Source of the DNA: Melampsora larici-populina 98AG31
Lineage: Eukaryota > Basidiomycota > Pucciniomycetes > Pucciniales > Melampsoraceae
Length of the DNA stretch: 64,000 nt
Direction of reading: 5' to 3'
Assembly: GCF_000204055.1 (NCBI RefSeq)
Contig: NW_006768864.1
Location: 81,155 to 145,154 of the forward strand
In this document: positions 1 through 12,822 of the stretch, piece by piece
How the letters are laid out: each line of letters begins with the position of its first letter
Position numbering within the stretch: the stretch's first letter is position 1
Program-made: the position numbers and the translations under genes
Notes under the pieces: generated by a model
Database searches by the model: none
Told to the model about the DNA's origin: nothing
Seen by the model: only the letters and a program-made list of their open reading frames with translations

Positions 1-494
1 AGAAAGCCACAGCCTCTCTGTAATTGTCTTAATAATGATTCAAGGCTTCATTGTCTCTCACAAGGTAGCTATAGTCACTTTGAAATATCTTCTTCAAAGC
101 CACATAGATTCTTTGCAAAGCTGGACACAGCCCCATGACTTTAATGAAAGATCTGGAGACAGAGTTTAGCTTTCTAATGAACCAATAATCGAGTGTTTTA
201 CTTTCCAATTGCAAAAGGTATGAGCATTTGTAGATTTCAAATTGTCCTCTCCAATCTGAGGAGCCAAATTTCAGCATCTGTTACAGGTGTACATCTGATG
301 AATATGGGGTTTTTTGTTAGTACGTTCAACAATATGCACTCTAAAAATACAAAAAAATACTCAGATTGAAGCTCTCAACACCAGGAACAACAGCCATATT
401 TTTTTGTATTTTTTGCCCTCCTCCTGACTGCCCAATATTTTTGTATATCAATATTTGTGTTTTCTGCCCAGAAAACATTATATTTTTTGTAGTG
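1..494. mobile_element. CACTA-like foldback MITE, right part only
   Basis: The sequence ends in TTTTTTGTAGTG at 494, the mirror of the CACTAC terminus seen in three complete elements of this window. Inner blocks match those copies in order: a 'TTGTTAGTAC' block near 315, the AAAAATAC-run near 345, and 'GCCCAGAAAACATTAT' near 467. The closest relative is the copy at 39,124-39,939. The left arm lies outside the window, so the length and the target duplication (expected TTG, from 495-497) cannot be checked. The element interrupts the KDZ transposase relic to its right. Confidence 0.7.
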
Positions 495-2056
495 TTGTAT
501 GATAGATCTGTTAATGAAGTATCTAATTCTTTCATCAACCAGTCAATCATGGCCACCGGGAGGTGTCCCCTATTGAATACGGATGAGAAGTACAATTTTG
601 TGAGATTTTGTACAAGCGATTTGTACTTTAATGAAAACATTGAATAGTGCTTGAAATTCACTCACCGTTCACCACTCTGTACGATGTTGATGAATTTCAA
701 CAAGTGGTCATGCCGACAGGCCATCACAAACAATCCTGTTTCGTCACAAGCGCGCCAAGTTTGGTTACCCCTAGCATCATTGGCTGCGGTATGACTGGCC
801 GTACACGGATCCTAGATAACAGAGAAGTCAAGAGTTAGACTGATATGTATATAGTGACTTTGTGTTCAAAACTTCCAATTGGATCTTTATTCTTTGTATT
901 TTTAGATGGCCGATTACAATCATCCCACTTATCGACATCGGCTTGAGGAAGAAATGATGAGGGTAACATTTATATCTCACGCCATGTAGCACTGGCAGCT
1001 TTATGGCGGCGATGTTGGAAATTGCCGTCCATACAGACAATGAAGTCTGGTTTGGCCTCTCTTTTCCCTTCAACTCGAGGTCCAAAGCAGCAAGGGCAGT
1101 TGGCCGCCAGTTGCTGCAGTGAGGTGAGTTTGAGAGCTTTCTTTTTGAGCTCTGCTTCAAGACGTAACATCTTGCAAAAAACATTGACCGCTGCTGAAAA
1201 AGGTTTTCTCCACTCTCAAGGCTACACAGGTACATATGCATCAGCTCACTCACAACTGATGGAATGAAGTTTTGAAGCTTGATTTACTCGAACGCCGTCT
1301 GCCGAGGTTATTATTGGATTTCGAGCATCCAGGTATTCATCAATTGCCAGGCAGAAGGGGCTGATTTGGACACAACATAGTTTCCATAGTAGATGATGAA
1401 GCCGTAATAGTCGAATGGAAAATGTGGTCACAGGATTCTTGGCGGTTGATCCAATTAAACCCATCTGGACCAGTTGAACAGAGTCCAACTGGCACGAGCA
1501 GAAGACGACATTGATTTTCTTTCGACCTGGGTCATACAAAATCAAGTAATTGATAAAAAAAGTTAGTAACCTGTCTTGGTGCTTGATTATCGAGAAGAAT
1601 TGGAATCTGACTAGTGATGTAAACAATGTCAATTGTCCGTTCTCGTTTGGCAGTATTACATTTACAATTCACCTTCCAGTCTCGATTCCAACTTTCCTCA
1701 TCTCCCCATTGATATGTTATTTTGGAATACTTCATGAATTTGCGAAATATGAATGGGGCAGCGATTTGCATTTGCGCTTGTTCCCGTTCAGTTCGGTCTC
1801 TGAAGGAGACATAACAACGTAGTTCTCCTTCCTCATTCCCGTCATCTTTGTCATCTGTCCAAACGGAGTTCTGGTGGCCACCCTCATATGTATGATGATC
1901 TTCGTTTTGAATTTCTTCGTTTCTACTTGACAAACTCTGACCCAAAAGCTCGGCCATAATTGCAGCAGATGCTTTTGCCTCTTGTGAATTCTGCTCATCT
2001 AATTTGTTTCCTAATGCAGTTTTCTTGATCTTTTTAGTTTTCCTTTTCTTGGATGA
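495..2056 (-). pseudogene. KDZ (Kyakuja-Dileera-Zisupton) transposase relic
   Basis: Read on minus, conserved KDZ blocks follow in order: a Lys-rich N-terminus and an acidic stretch; WGDEESWNRDWKVNCKC (about 1,690); FCSCQLDSVQLVQMGLIG (about 1,450-1,500); NCPCCFGP then IVCMDGNFQHRRH (about 1,000-1,080), where the Asp of CMDGN is expected to be catalytic; then HTAANDARGNQTWRACDETG and MACRHDHLLKFINIVQSGE (exon about 666-811); then HLPVAMIDWLMKELD (495-569). Introns with gtgag/ctag borders separate the last exons. Several joins are out of frame and stop codons occur near 1,230, so the copy is dead. It is cut at 494 by a CACTA-like element. KDZ proteins are DDE-type transposases common in basidiomycetes. 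The family call is by recalled motif pattern, with no search. Confidence 0.8.
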
Positions 2057-3892
2057 TCAAACTGGTCGCGCTGGTAAGGCCATGCCGGGTTGATTATGAT
2101 ATCACTAAGTATTGGTTCCAGTTTTAGAGTAATGAGCCCGATATGAATCAAACTGACAAAACGTAGGAACATGTTTAAACTCTTCCTTGGCACAGATCAC
2201 TCGCACTCGTTTGATCGATTTGAAATTGTTGGTTTGTGTTGTTTTTGCTGGCGTGGACTAATGATAGTAGACGGCTAACACAAAATTTGATTGAATTCGA
2301 TTCAACATATATCACAGAGCAATGAGGTCTTACCAAATTGGGATAGGGATACATGGTACTTACGAAAGCGGAAATTGGGCTATCCAAATCGATTCAAGCA
2401 CATATTGGCCTATCAAAGTGGAGACATATGAAATCCAGATAGAATATTAAAACAATCAATATTCATGTACGATGATACCATCATCCTCAAGCACACTCAG
2501 TAGCCATCTTTGACAAACAAAGGCCCAGCTGATGGAATCACAGCTTTAGCGCTTTGCATCATAATGAAGTCATTACATGCAAATTGGTGGCACTCATATT
2601 CTTGAAATGTGATTTAATCAAGTATCCTAGAATACAAACTGCTGCCTAATCGAAAAAGTCAAATGGAAAACCACAAATATCATCAAGATTTTTGGAAATC
2701 ATATAGTAAATACTATGTAGCTCTCATAAATGCAAAATCAAATTTGGGATTCAAGTAAATGGTTGTGAGACCTTTTAATATTAATATAGTATTTGAGAAG
2801 AAGAATACACCCCCAGCTGACTTCTAAGTTCACCATAGAAGTCAAAATTGAAAAACAGGTACCTGCATGCTATTCACCATTTGGGTCACAAAACCTTTGA
2901 TAACTTATTTGTTTGTCAATCAAAGGCAGGAAATCAACCTTCAGGGGTTTTTATACATAAGATGTTCATGATAAATAGTGTCATAGACCCATTCCAGAAT
3001 TCACAATGAACCATTTAAATCAAATCCAAACATGCTAAATGCTACATTCTATATACTTTATCATAGGTTGTAACCTCAATGCTACATTCTATATACTTTA
3101 TCATAGGTTGTAACCTCAACACCCTGTTGGTGTGTCGTTGAAACTTATGAAAGAAACGGGCAGTTTTTTCTACATAGTATGGTTATAATAAAAACAAGCC
3201 TGAAACAACTTCAAAGTGTACGTGTCAAATCAATTTCTAAAATCTGGGAGCCACATGCCATTTGTGGCAAAAACTTTGATGACTTTGTTGTTTTTCAATC
3301 AAACTGCTTCAATCAATCCTTTTCTCAAGGAATATACAATTATTGAAGAGTCTCACCAATGTATGTGCATATGTGATTACCATAAAGCAAATCATGATTA
3401 TGTAGGTTTTACAACCTTTGATTGTTCAAGTAATGTCAAAATCCGAATCCATAATCAAGTGGTGATACATACAGTGTAGATGACCGTATCCACATTGCAG
3501 GAGATAAATTGAATAAAAAAATGAGATTGATGAAAGTATCACAAACCCCTGGAAGCGGTCAAGATCATGTTGCTGAGAAAGGAATAGATCAAAAGGTCAA
3601 GTCAGCCTTCGAAAAGTATGCATAGTAGACAAGGTACTTTCCCTTACAGATTGTCAGCGGAGGTGGCAATGGCAGTGATCCAACCACCGTTATGAGAATC
3701 TTTGAGGTGATGATAGTCGCTGTTTCAATAGCTGTGCAGTGAGTAGTACGACAGTATGAGCGGTTTGAGGTGATGTGATCTGATTTTCAGTCATACAGCA
3801 TTTGGCTGGAGATTGTGATGCTGAGTCAAAAAGGTCGAGTCAATTGAAGTTGGATGCTATCCTACTTGATACAAGTTTTATATACATAGGTA
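2057..3892. other. AT-rich non-coding DNA
   Basis: I see no gene here apart from the 40-bp tandem duplication at 3,041. Short open frames, such as the one at 3,216-3,479, have no recognisable composition or splice structure. The stretch may be the 5' flank of the KDZ relic or older decayed repeats. Confidence 0.4.
3041..3120. repeat. 40-bp tandem duplication
   Basis: A 40-bp unit beginning GCTACATTCTATATACTTTA occurs twice head to tail, identical except for the last base. This suggests a recent replication-slippage or unequal-exchange event. There is no associated gene. Confidence 0.9.
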
Positions 3893-3918
3893 CTAGCCAG
3901 ATCAGCGGCGGGCGCCGC
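3893..3918 (-). mobile_element. Helitron-like 3' terminus (minus strand)
   Basis: On minus the sequence reads hairpin GCGGCGCCCGCCGC (3,905-3,918), an 8-base spacer, then CTAG (3,893-3,896) followed by host T. A GC-rich hairpin about 10 nt before a CTRR end, with insertion before T, is the hallmark of Helitron 3' ends. Three similar copies occur in this window. The body would extend to higher coordinates, but I cannot place its 5' end, and no Rep/helicase gene is visible, so it would be non-autonomous. Confidence 0.6.
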
Positions 3919-6900
3919 GTCATTGAATCATGTTAAATTCATTCGACGAATTGAGACCATTCTCTGGTGGGCATTTGTTTAATCCACCACCTACCCTGGA
4001 ATCTTTCCATGCAAACTTTCACACAGCCCCAGGCACACACACATTACACATTGATATTTTTATAAAATACTACACATCCCAATACATATTCATATCTCAC
4101 AACTCAGGCCAAGAATTTTGACACACAAAGCAGAGGACAATAGGGCAGTTCAAGTGAGAAAAATGCCTAAAATATAACTATCCCTACCTTGAAATGCTGC
4201 TTATAATCTTGAAAATTTCAAAAACTTTCAGAAAGCCCAGCCTGAGGAGCACATACTAGCATTATTTTTGTAAAAAAATTGATTTTGAACCTGGGGGGTC
4301 AAAGTACAAAAATATTCAAGCACTTTCATTTTTTGGCCCACTTGGACTCCCCGAATGAAACAGATTACTATAAACACCTAACCCCAAAAACATATCTCCC
4401 TGAAGAAACACAATGATGTGTACATACCAATTGGGGTAAAGAATTTTGCAATCACAACCAACAATAACCATAGAGTCTGTCTTTGTTTTTTGTCACTTCA
4501 ACAGAATATGTTCAAGACTTTTATCTATGATGTTTTCATTTAATACTTTCATTTTCATTTTCTTCTTCTTCAGTGTGTATGAATAAAACCTTTTTAATTC
4601 CAAAACCAAAAAGAACCTCCACATAACCATCAAATCAATGAATAAACTCTTTCAAACTTTCCAACAGAAAAAACCCATACATAGAAAACATTTTTTTTGA
4701 ATTATCTCCAACACTCAGGGCACGTTCACTTAAGCAATTTCTGGTGAGAAATCACATTCTGCAAAATTTAAAGTGTCCATTTGGTGGTGTATGTTTCATT
4801 TTTGCATTAAAAATTTTACAGAATGTGATTTCTGGTCAGAAATTCCTTAAGTGAACGCGCCCTCAGGTCTTCTTCATAAAACAGCAAAAACTTCATCTTT
4901 ACTCAATCCATTCCAATCAATCCCCAACTCCACAAACTTTAATAACATTCCATTGCTCTTCACTTTGATTGTTCAGGTTAATTTCTATAGATAAAAGCTT
5001 AATAGCATCAAAAAAAATTCCCCACAAATTTTACAAACCTTTAGATTTTCTTTTATTGTATTAATCCAGCATCTTCAACATCAGACTTTGATTGATGACC
5101 TCCATCTAAAGTCATAGATCTAATTGCCATCTTGGTGAAAATAGTTTGATTCACAATTAAATTAGGTGATTCTTGACTGATTTTCAGATATGATTTTTGT
5201 TTTCTTCAATGAGTTAATGTACTTTTTGATTTAATCAAATGAGTCCAGATTATCAAAGGTCAAATTGATTTTGGTGATAAGTTCAAGTTTTGTGAACAGT
5301 CTTCTTCTTTGTCCTCTGTCATAATACTGATTTCTAAATTGCATTGTCTAAAAATCAAACCTAAAAATCGAGCAAAAAAAAGATGAAAGATCTGAACTTA
5401 ATGTTTTCCAAGTTTGAAATTTAAGTTTTGACTGCTGTCTGATGAAAGAACTAATTGAATCTATAATGAGCCTACTATCACATCTTTTTAAACAGCTTTC
5501 AAATTTCTTAATAATGAATACAAAAGTTATGTACAAGTTTCATTTAATCCAATTTCTTCAATGATAGTGTCCATCTATGTACCATGAGATGAAGTGTTTT
5601 TTAATTTAATTTCATCAAAATAAGACTAAGCCAAAAAAAGAACCAGAATTCAAATATGATTAATGTAAAGAAAATATAACTTACAAGATCATCATTCCGT
5701 TGATTAAAAAAACTTAACATCCATTCACACCTAAGAAAAACCTTAATCAATTTTTAAACTGCAACTTGACTAATCCTAAAACTACTTGTATTTCCTCAAA
5801 CTTTTACTGATCCTCAAGATCTAATTAATCCAATCAATCCATATTGTGATTCAAATGCAATTTGAATCCCCATAATTTTGAAACAATAATCTAGAATTGA
5901 TTTTGAAAAGGTTGAAGTCTTCTTCCTTGGATTGGGAAATCAAATTTGATCAATTGATAAAGTGTATGCACTGAAATCACTTTGATTCCTAAGACTTGTG
6001 GTATACTTTTTTTGATTTCTTTTTGGTTGTTTCAATTAATAAACTCGATGATTTTGTGTAAGAGAAAAATACAAAACTCCTGAATTCATTTTGACTCTTT
6101 TTCTTGTTGTGGATTTGTGTTAATGGACTTACAATCACATCTAAGTGATTATATCCATTGGTATTCATAAGATCTTGGATATCTTATCTTGTGAAACATT
6201 CATGTTCTTCTTATGATCAAAATAACATCCAGTCTGTTCAAACAGCCAAGCCAAGCAATTAGTTAAATGAATAAAACATAAACTCAATTCAAAAGGTTGA
6301 TATTTACCATGTCTGATTGATTGATAGGTCTTTGACTATTGAAATGATACCTAAACCCAAGGTCAACAGATATTACAATTGCTTTGATTCAAATTAAATT
6401 AGACAATGGAAACCAAGTCATTCCCTGATCCAAATCAATCGGTTTTTTAGAAGACAGACAAATCATTTCATGAAGATTCTCTGATCTATACATATACAAA
6501 CGAAAGGAGAATCGATGTTAGTAAGTGAGCAAATTTGGGAAAAAGGCAAGAGATTTTGAATGAATTGATTTGGAATTGACAAAAGGTTTGAAACAATTTG
6601 AAAATCCGAGTCAATCTTGAATGGGTTGGATTTACGGGGTCTTTTTTTGATAATGGCCATGGAAGTTCTTCTCCAAGTGCTGATAGTAAATCACTGAAGA
6701 CAAAGAATTCAAATTAAGGATTAGTATCTCAATTGGGGTGAAGAAGAGAAGTTGAGAATGAGTTTGGGGGGAATGTGGGGGCATTATATAGCTTGAAAGA
6801 ATTTGAAATATGAATTATAATGGATTGATTACAATTTTTGTAATTGATTCTAATATATTCAAGCTTGATATGTTTTTGAACTCAATCAAATTAATGAATC

Positions 6901-7070
6901 TATAATGCATGAGATGACCGCCAATTTGACCATCAACCTTGAGGATGTTACTGGTCTTCACTCTGCAGCTTTCGAGTGTTGTAACATAGCATCTTACAGT
7001 CTTTCTGAGTGGTCTCATTTGACTATTCTTGACGGCTGAGATAACATCGTCCTTGAGCCATATATCAACT
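3919..7070. other. AT-rich DNA, possible Helitron body, no gene seen
   Basis: Apart from the small inverted-repeat element at 4,718-4,862, I find no coding pattern. The stretch is about 70% AT with many short A/T runs. It lies on the interior side of the Helitron-like end at 3,893, so part or all of it could be that element's body. Confidence 0.35.
4718..4862. mobile_element. 145-bp MITE with long inverted repeats
   Basis: The left arm starts GGGCACGTTCACTTAAGCAA and the right arm ends with its near-complement (...TTAAGTGAACGCGCCC). Complementarity extends about 45 bp through the block CAGAATGTGATTTCTGG. Flanks are TCA at 4,715-4,717 and TCA at 4,863-4,865, consistent with a 3-bp target duplication. 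The size, the AT-rich loop and the 3-bp duplication suggest a Tourist/Harbinger- or CACTA-type MITE. No coding capacity. Confidence 0.8.
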
Positions 7071-8138
7071 TTAAGATGATTGATGGGCCATGTGATCGGG
7101 CCATGCAATCATCTCACCGGAACGGCAGAAATCGAGTTCGCGATCCAGTAGATATATGAGACGATTGAATTTAGTGGTCTTTTGCTTCTGTAGCTGGGAG
7201 TTATCGACAGGAATCTGAGATTGTCTACGATTGATTCTTAATTGATGAGCTTCATGATTTCGCTCGGGTGTGGCATCAACGCCTAATGAGCAGAAAGATG
7301 ATCAGAGATGATACAATACGCAAAGATGAAATGTCATCAAATTGAGAAACATGATACAACCACTAACGTTTGGCAATGTCTTGGAGGATATGGATTGAAT
7401 CTTTCTCGCATTCTTCAAGGGATTCAAGAGAAGTGATGGCTAATAAATCAGAACTTTTGAAGCCATGGTCATGCAGTCTAATCAGATTCAATTTAGCACG
7501 TTGAAGTTCAACTGATAATATTGTGTCTTTACATTATCGCTCAATCACTTCTATCGCTGTTTCAATGTATGGGCGATCTTCAAGTTGTTCCGGTGTTTTA
7601 CTCTGTAAGTTATTCAAAAAAATGATATATTGTTGTAATTGTACTGAGGCTTGTAAATAATGACGTTTAAAATCAGCTCGCTTTGAACGGATTTGCTCAA
7701 AAAAACTTGAAATATGTTGATTTCTCGTACTGTTCTTTGTTTGAGCAATGTGTACAAAAGACCCATCTTACGTTCAAAAGATTGACCAATAAGAGATTTT
7801 GTGTCTCCCCATTTGAGAGCAGAGTTCAGAATCCGATCTCCAATTTTGTTGGCCTTTGAACGTTGATCCTGTAGACGTGTGATCAAGGTTTGGAACACGA
7901 CTCCGTTATGATCCCTGATCACTAATATTTGAGATCCCTTGCTCTAGAAAGCTTTGTACTCAAGCCGCTGGAATGATCGAGATTGTCTTGATAAGATTGA
8001 TAAAGAGCTAAACAGAAGGAATAGTTCTGAGTTAAAACAGTTCAAAGCAAAGTCAAAAAGGGTGAACCGTTACCTGTTGAGATTGTTCAAATAAACCAAT
8101 AAACCTGATGGTTGCTTTTGTTTACCCGATCCACACAT
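7071..8138 (-). pseudogene. decayed multi-exon gene, unknown coiled-coil-like protein
   Basis: Minus-strand exons can be chained: ATG at 8,138 (MCGSGKQKQPSGLLVYLNNL); then an exon with SSLSILSRQSRSFQRLE; then DHNGVVFQTLITRLQDQRS and NKIGDRILNSALKWGDTKSL; then a Gln/Lys-rich helical stretch (FEQIRSKRADFKRHYLQASV); SVELQRAKLNLIRLHDHGF; and a last exon ending DHMAHQSS with its stop at 7,071. Introns use gtaacg...tttag, gtacaa...atcag and gttagt...cattag borders that keep phase. Two defects break the frame: a one-base shift near 7,765 (after SFERK) and an in-frame TAA after YIETAIEVIER near 7,545. The protein would be hydrophilic and helical, with no signal peptide or membrane segment. I do not recognise the family. 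It could be a host gene copy that decayed, or a gene with an assembly error. Confidence 0.45.
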
Positions 8139-8735
8139 CCTATAATAAAGACATCTACAATATCAAAACGATGTAATGTTGATCTAATCAAGATACTTTT
8201 TGTTCCAGTCAAGAGATTCAAGGTTGAATGAATCGTGAGATCAAAGGTGAGTTTAGGTTTTGGATGAGTTGTTATGTGAAGTCAAAATGATCTGAGGATA
8301 CCCAGGAGTAATTGAAAAAAGGTTTGCAGAAATAAGCAGTTGGAATCAGAGGTGCATTGATTGATTGTGTGTAAGTAAATGTTCATGCAGGTTAGGTTGA
8401 CTCCGTGGTACGTGAGGGTGGTTCTGAGTTGATTTCGTGGTGTGAAGATCAAAGATGGGAATGGATGATTTGGAGTTGCACCACACACGTCGACATGGAT
8501 TTAATTGTTTGGGACGCGTAAACCTCGAAATTCGGAATTGGAATTGGGAGTTTTGGGAGTTTTGCCGCCGAACACGGTCTTCCTTTAACTTGAATGATAT
8601 AAAACACATATGTACATATGTATATTGGAAATATTCAAAAGCCAAGCACTTCATTGTAGTATATCAACAACAATCAAGCCAGCACTCCAACCGATTCTCC
8701 TTTTTTCACCTCACATCATCACATCACCACCATCC

Positions 8736-10730
8736 ATGCCCACACAATCTGGTAAACGCCTCCGTTCTCCTGCGGCTCCTGCTACTGAAGCACGTAGTAA
8801 TCACAAGACTAGTGCTCAAAACCATCCCAATTCCAGCAATCGAGTTCCAAAGCGAGCTAGAGGAGGTCAACAAAACAACACACTCGATCAGCAAGACGAT
8901 GATCTCAATCGCGATGCACCAGACTCACAAATTCCTGCCTTGAATGTTGACAAAAATCAGGCCGAGTTCACTTCTAAATTCCCTGCGTTGAATTTCGATA
9001 ACGTCGAGGAACAAATTGGCAAGTGGATGCTTTTAGAGCTTAGGAACGCCCTTACTGACCAAAAAAGGAGACTTCTAGACACAAAAATCAAGCTCCACGT
9101 GAGATCAAGACGTTTGTCAAGTTAATTCGGCGGGACTACGAGAAACACATGTTGATGGCTGCACTTATCGGTGGAATAAGCAAGACTATGATATGGTCAC
9201 TTGTGTAAGTTTGTCCTCTTTGGATTCGTTTACAATTTGTATACTGACCAATTGAAAGTACTCATAGTGATGCAGGTCCGAAGAAAAAAAAAAAAAACTG
9301 TTATGTTTGATTTTTGTCCTTTGCCAAGCAGGCTCTTGAGGTTGAAGGTATGTGATGTATGTGATGGACATTTTCATCAATATTTGTCTTGTCTTGTGCC
9401 AACAACTGCTACTCTATCATCTATTGGTTTCAATTTAGTTCCTCCGCAAACCGATCAAGCTGGATGCAACAAGATGCTGAGCAATATGTGGAATGCAAAA
9501 AGTATTGAACAACAGATGGTCTTTCGGGACCCGTTCTTCTTTGCTTTAGCCAAGCTTCCGGATTTATCGTTATCAAATGAAGATCGTGTTGTTGAACTGG
9601 AAGATGACGATGGAAAGATAATTGAAAACAAAATCCAGCAGCCCAAGTATCAGCCCCAAAGATCCATCAGTTATCCGAAAGGGACGAGTCAAAGTATCGA
9701 CCAATCTTCAAAGAACTGGTAGATATTAATAAAGTTCATGCCAATCACGGGAAGCCAGAATCAACCGACTCAATGCAAACTATGCAGCTCAAGTCTTTAG
9801 CAGCATTTCGAGCCGCTCATCATGATGTAAGAGGTTTCCTTCCATGCTGAAACTTCCGTTACTTAAATGAAATATATAGTTTGCCACAGTGTGCCAGCGT
9901 TTCCACATTCACTATCACCTGACTGCCCTCAGCTGCGATGTTGAACATGGCTGGATGCAAGTTTTTTCAACCAAAAAGACATTCTTGACGTGGGATGATG
10001 ATAATTTGAAACTGTCAACAAAGTTGAAGTATTATGTCCATGGCAAGGTAGTGGCTCAGGAAATCGAGAAGAAGGCACCTCAACCTGTTGACGCACGCAG
10101 GGGTGAACTGACTAGAGCGCTCAATAAAATGCTAAGTAAGTCATTTTTGGCAAAATTCATCTAATGACAATGTTCCATGCAGTTAACCATTATTGTGCCA
10201 AATTTACAACACAAGACATACACATGCCTGGTAAGATCTTCCCAAAAACAGGGAATCCTTTCGAATTGATTGCGGACAAACATTGGCCAGTCCGACTCAA
10301 TCTTAAACAACCAGAAAGTTTACTCTTACCAGAAGAGTTGGCCTTGCGTTTTCGTGATTGCAACGATGCACTAAAGAAGAACTGGCTCAGCGATATTCAA
10401 AATGGACACTTCACTATTGAGAAGATTCCTGCTTCTGAAATGATTACATTGAAAAGAAAAACCAAGAACAAATCGAGTAAAAAACATAAATCGAAATCAA
10501 CTCAACCACACGCAGCATCCCCTGTAACCACTCAAGATCACACCCGAAATCAAGGAACTTCAGATCAAGTGGAGTCTCAATCTATCTCTCAAACTCAAAC
10601 CCTTTCTGATCAAAGTCAATCACAAAATGGTGAATCATTGAAGAAAAATAAATCAAAGAAATCAAAGAAACCAGCTAAGAAGAGTCGCCGGGATGATGAT
10701 GAATCCTCCGAGTACGAGACAGCATCTTAG
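8736..10730 (+). CDS. rust-type lineage-specific protein, multi-exon, frame-broken
   Basis: The start is ATG 8,736 (MPTQSGKRLRSP). Blocks in order: Pro/Asn-rich N-terminus; KWMLLELRNALTDQKR; EIKTFVKLIRRDYEKHMLMA and GGISKTMIW; after introns, FFALAKLPDLSLSNED plus an acidic stretch; YRPIFKELVDINKVHANHGK and LKSLAAFRAAHHD; exon 9,880-10,135 (VCQRFHIHYHLTALSCDVEH); exon 10,183-10,730 ending in a Lys/Ser-rich, nuclear-signal-like tail (KKNKSKKSKKPAKKSRR). Intron borders are canonical (gtaagt/gtatgt...yag). Two one-base shifts occur, both in A-runs (near 9,083-9,087 and 9,629-9,633). Either adding one A each restores the family-like reading, which would fit homopolymer sequencing errors, or the copy is decaying. 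From memory the block order resembles a large uncharacterised protein family of rust fungi. Its function is unknown. Confidence 0.6.
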
Positions 10731-11707
10731 ACTGAGCCAGAGTCGGACTGAAATACTCTAAAAAGTTTCACTTAATCACAATTGACCAGTTATAATAACT
10801 TGTTTACATCTCTTTTTGACTACACCTCCCTTTTTGTACCTCGAAATTTCGTAGATGTCCTTGATCTAGTCAAACACAAACAGTCAAGCTATATTTTTGA
10901 CTCTTCTGACCTCTGTACATGTCTCTGATACAATAAGTTACAAATTGTTTGCTTCTTTTCTGTCAAGTTATCAAAATTCTGTCTAACATTTGATGCGAGT
11001 TGCAATGGTTCCAATCTCATCACTTGAACTCAACCATTTCAATCATTTGATGAATCAAGAGAGATCAAGAGGAATCAAGTCATTCAATGACAATTCTGAT
11101 TGGTATAATCCAATTCGGAAATGGTTCTGATTGATATAATTCAACTCAGAACAAATGAATTGAAGAATCGAATCAATTCAATTAATGAATTTGTTCAAAT
11201 CTAATACTATCAATTCACTTCAAGGATTAATTCATATCGATTCAATTCTTTATTGATGATCTATTCAATGAATTGACAGATCAATTCGTATCCATTCATC
11301 GAATTGATTACTTTATAAAACAAAATTATGAATCGTGTACATTTAAAATTGATTCAAAGGATTCAATTCAATGAATTATGTAAGTCGAGTACAATCATCA
11401 AATTGAATCGAGTGTAATGAAAACACCTATCAAACTACATACGTAGAAGGATTGGAACATCTCTTACCACTTTTAAACACTCCAAATTATAATCTTCAGG
11501 AAATTCATATAAACCATCAAATCAAACCAAGATGCCAAGGTAAAGGAAAATCCAGTGAAGAGATTAAAGAAAGACTTGTTTAGTAATAATTCAATAAGAT
11601 AAGAAATAAGGATAAATAAGATCAAAAGAGATTAAACGTTTAAAGAATTTGATTGAGAAGAGTTTTTTGAACAGATTCATCACCATTATTTGATGTAGTT
11701 AAAATCC
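10731..11707. other. AT-rich low-complexity DNA
   Basis: No gene. From about 11,010 to 11,460 the sequence is dominated by variants of ATTCAATTCAATGAATTGA, a self-complementary low-complexity repeat that continues after the MITE at 13,370-13,560. This suggests the MITE at 11,716 landed inside a pre-existing repeat tract. The first about 150 bases after 10,730 may be the 3' UTR of the preceding gene. Confidence 0.5.
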
Positions 11708-12099
11708 CAAATTTAGGCCGTTGCTATTTGCAGCCCACAAGAAAACCATGTAGGCGCTGGCCAAATTACGCCTACATGGGTGTTTCCCACGAAGAAGCGC
11801 CTACATTTATGATGTAGGCGCAGGAAACCATCCAAAATGACGCCTACATGTTAAAAAACCCATGTAGGCGTCATTTGGTTACGCCTACATTCAAAAAATG
11901 AAATGTGGGCGCTATTTTCGAGCGCCTACATGGGAAATCCAATGTAGGCGCTCAAAATTTATGCCTACATTTTTAAAAATGAGCGCATACATTCAATTTT
12001 CAGCTCAAATAAGCGCCTACATGCAGTCCTGCATATGTAGGCGCTACAAATCCGGCAACTACAGCTCCAGACTGGTCTGAAGGGTAATGAAGAACAATT

Positions 12100-12540
12100 T
12101 TCAAGTCAAAATGAGAGTATTGGAAGACGGAAAAAGCAGCTTGGACTCAAAATGAGAGTACCAGAAGACGGATAAATCAGTTTGGAGTCGAAATCAGTGT
12201 ATCGGAAGACGGAAAAGTCACTCCGGAGTCAAAATGAGTGTATCAGAAGACGGAAAAAGTAGTAAATTATTTCAACTCTGAACTCAGTTTGGAGTCAAAA
12301 TGAGTGTATCAGAAGCGGAAAAAGAAGTAGATTATTTCAACTCTGAACTGCTATTTACGTCTTCTGATACACTCACTTCAGAGTTGAAAAGAGCATATTC
12401 ATCTTCCAATATGCTTAACTCCTTTTTCTGTCTTCCAAAACACTCATTTCAACTCCAAGCTGCTTTTTCCATCTTCTGATACACTCATTTCAACTCCGAA
12501 CTGCTTTTTCCGTCTTCCAATACTCTCATTTCAACTTGAA
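12100..12540. repeat. inverted tandem array, core of the palindromic MITE
   Basis: About five forward units carrying TCAAAATGAGTGTATCAGAA then GACGGAAAAAG (12,100-12,345) face about four inverted units (12,355-12,540) carrying TTCTGATACACTCATTTCAA. The symmetry centre is near 12,350. Units are about 42 bp, two with a 24-bp extension. The array separates the two ATGTAGGCGC-rich arms. Confidence 0.85.
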
Positions 12541-12822
12541 ACTTCTTCTTCATTAGCCGTCAGACCAGTCTGGAGTTGTAGGTGTTGGATTTGGAGCGCC
12601 TACATATGCAAGACTGCATGTAGGCGCTTATTTGACCTGGAAATTGAATGTAGGCGCTCAAAAATAGCGCCTACATTTCAAATTAGATATGTAGGTGCTT
12701 GAAAATTACGCCTACATTCTGAAATTTTGAATGTAGGCGTAACCAAATGACGCCTCCATGGGTTGTTTATCATGTAGGCGTCATTTTAGATGGTTTTCAG
12801 CGCCTACATCATAAATGTAGGC

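Noticed and set aside
8282..8943. Overlapping open frames on both strands at the 5' side of the gene at 8,736
   Set aside because: They overlap the better supported reading starting at ATG 8,736 and show no domain or splice structure.
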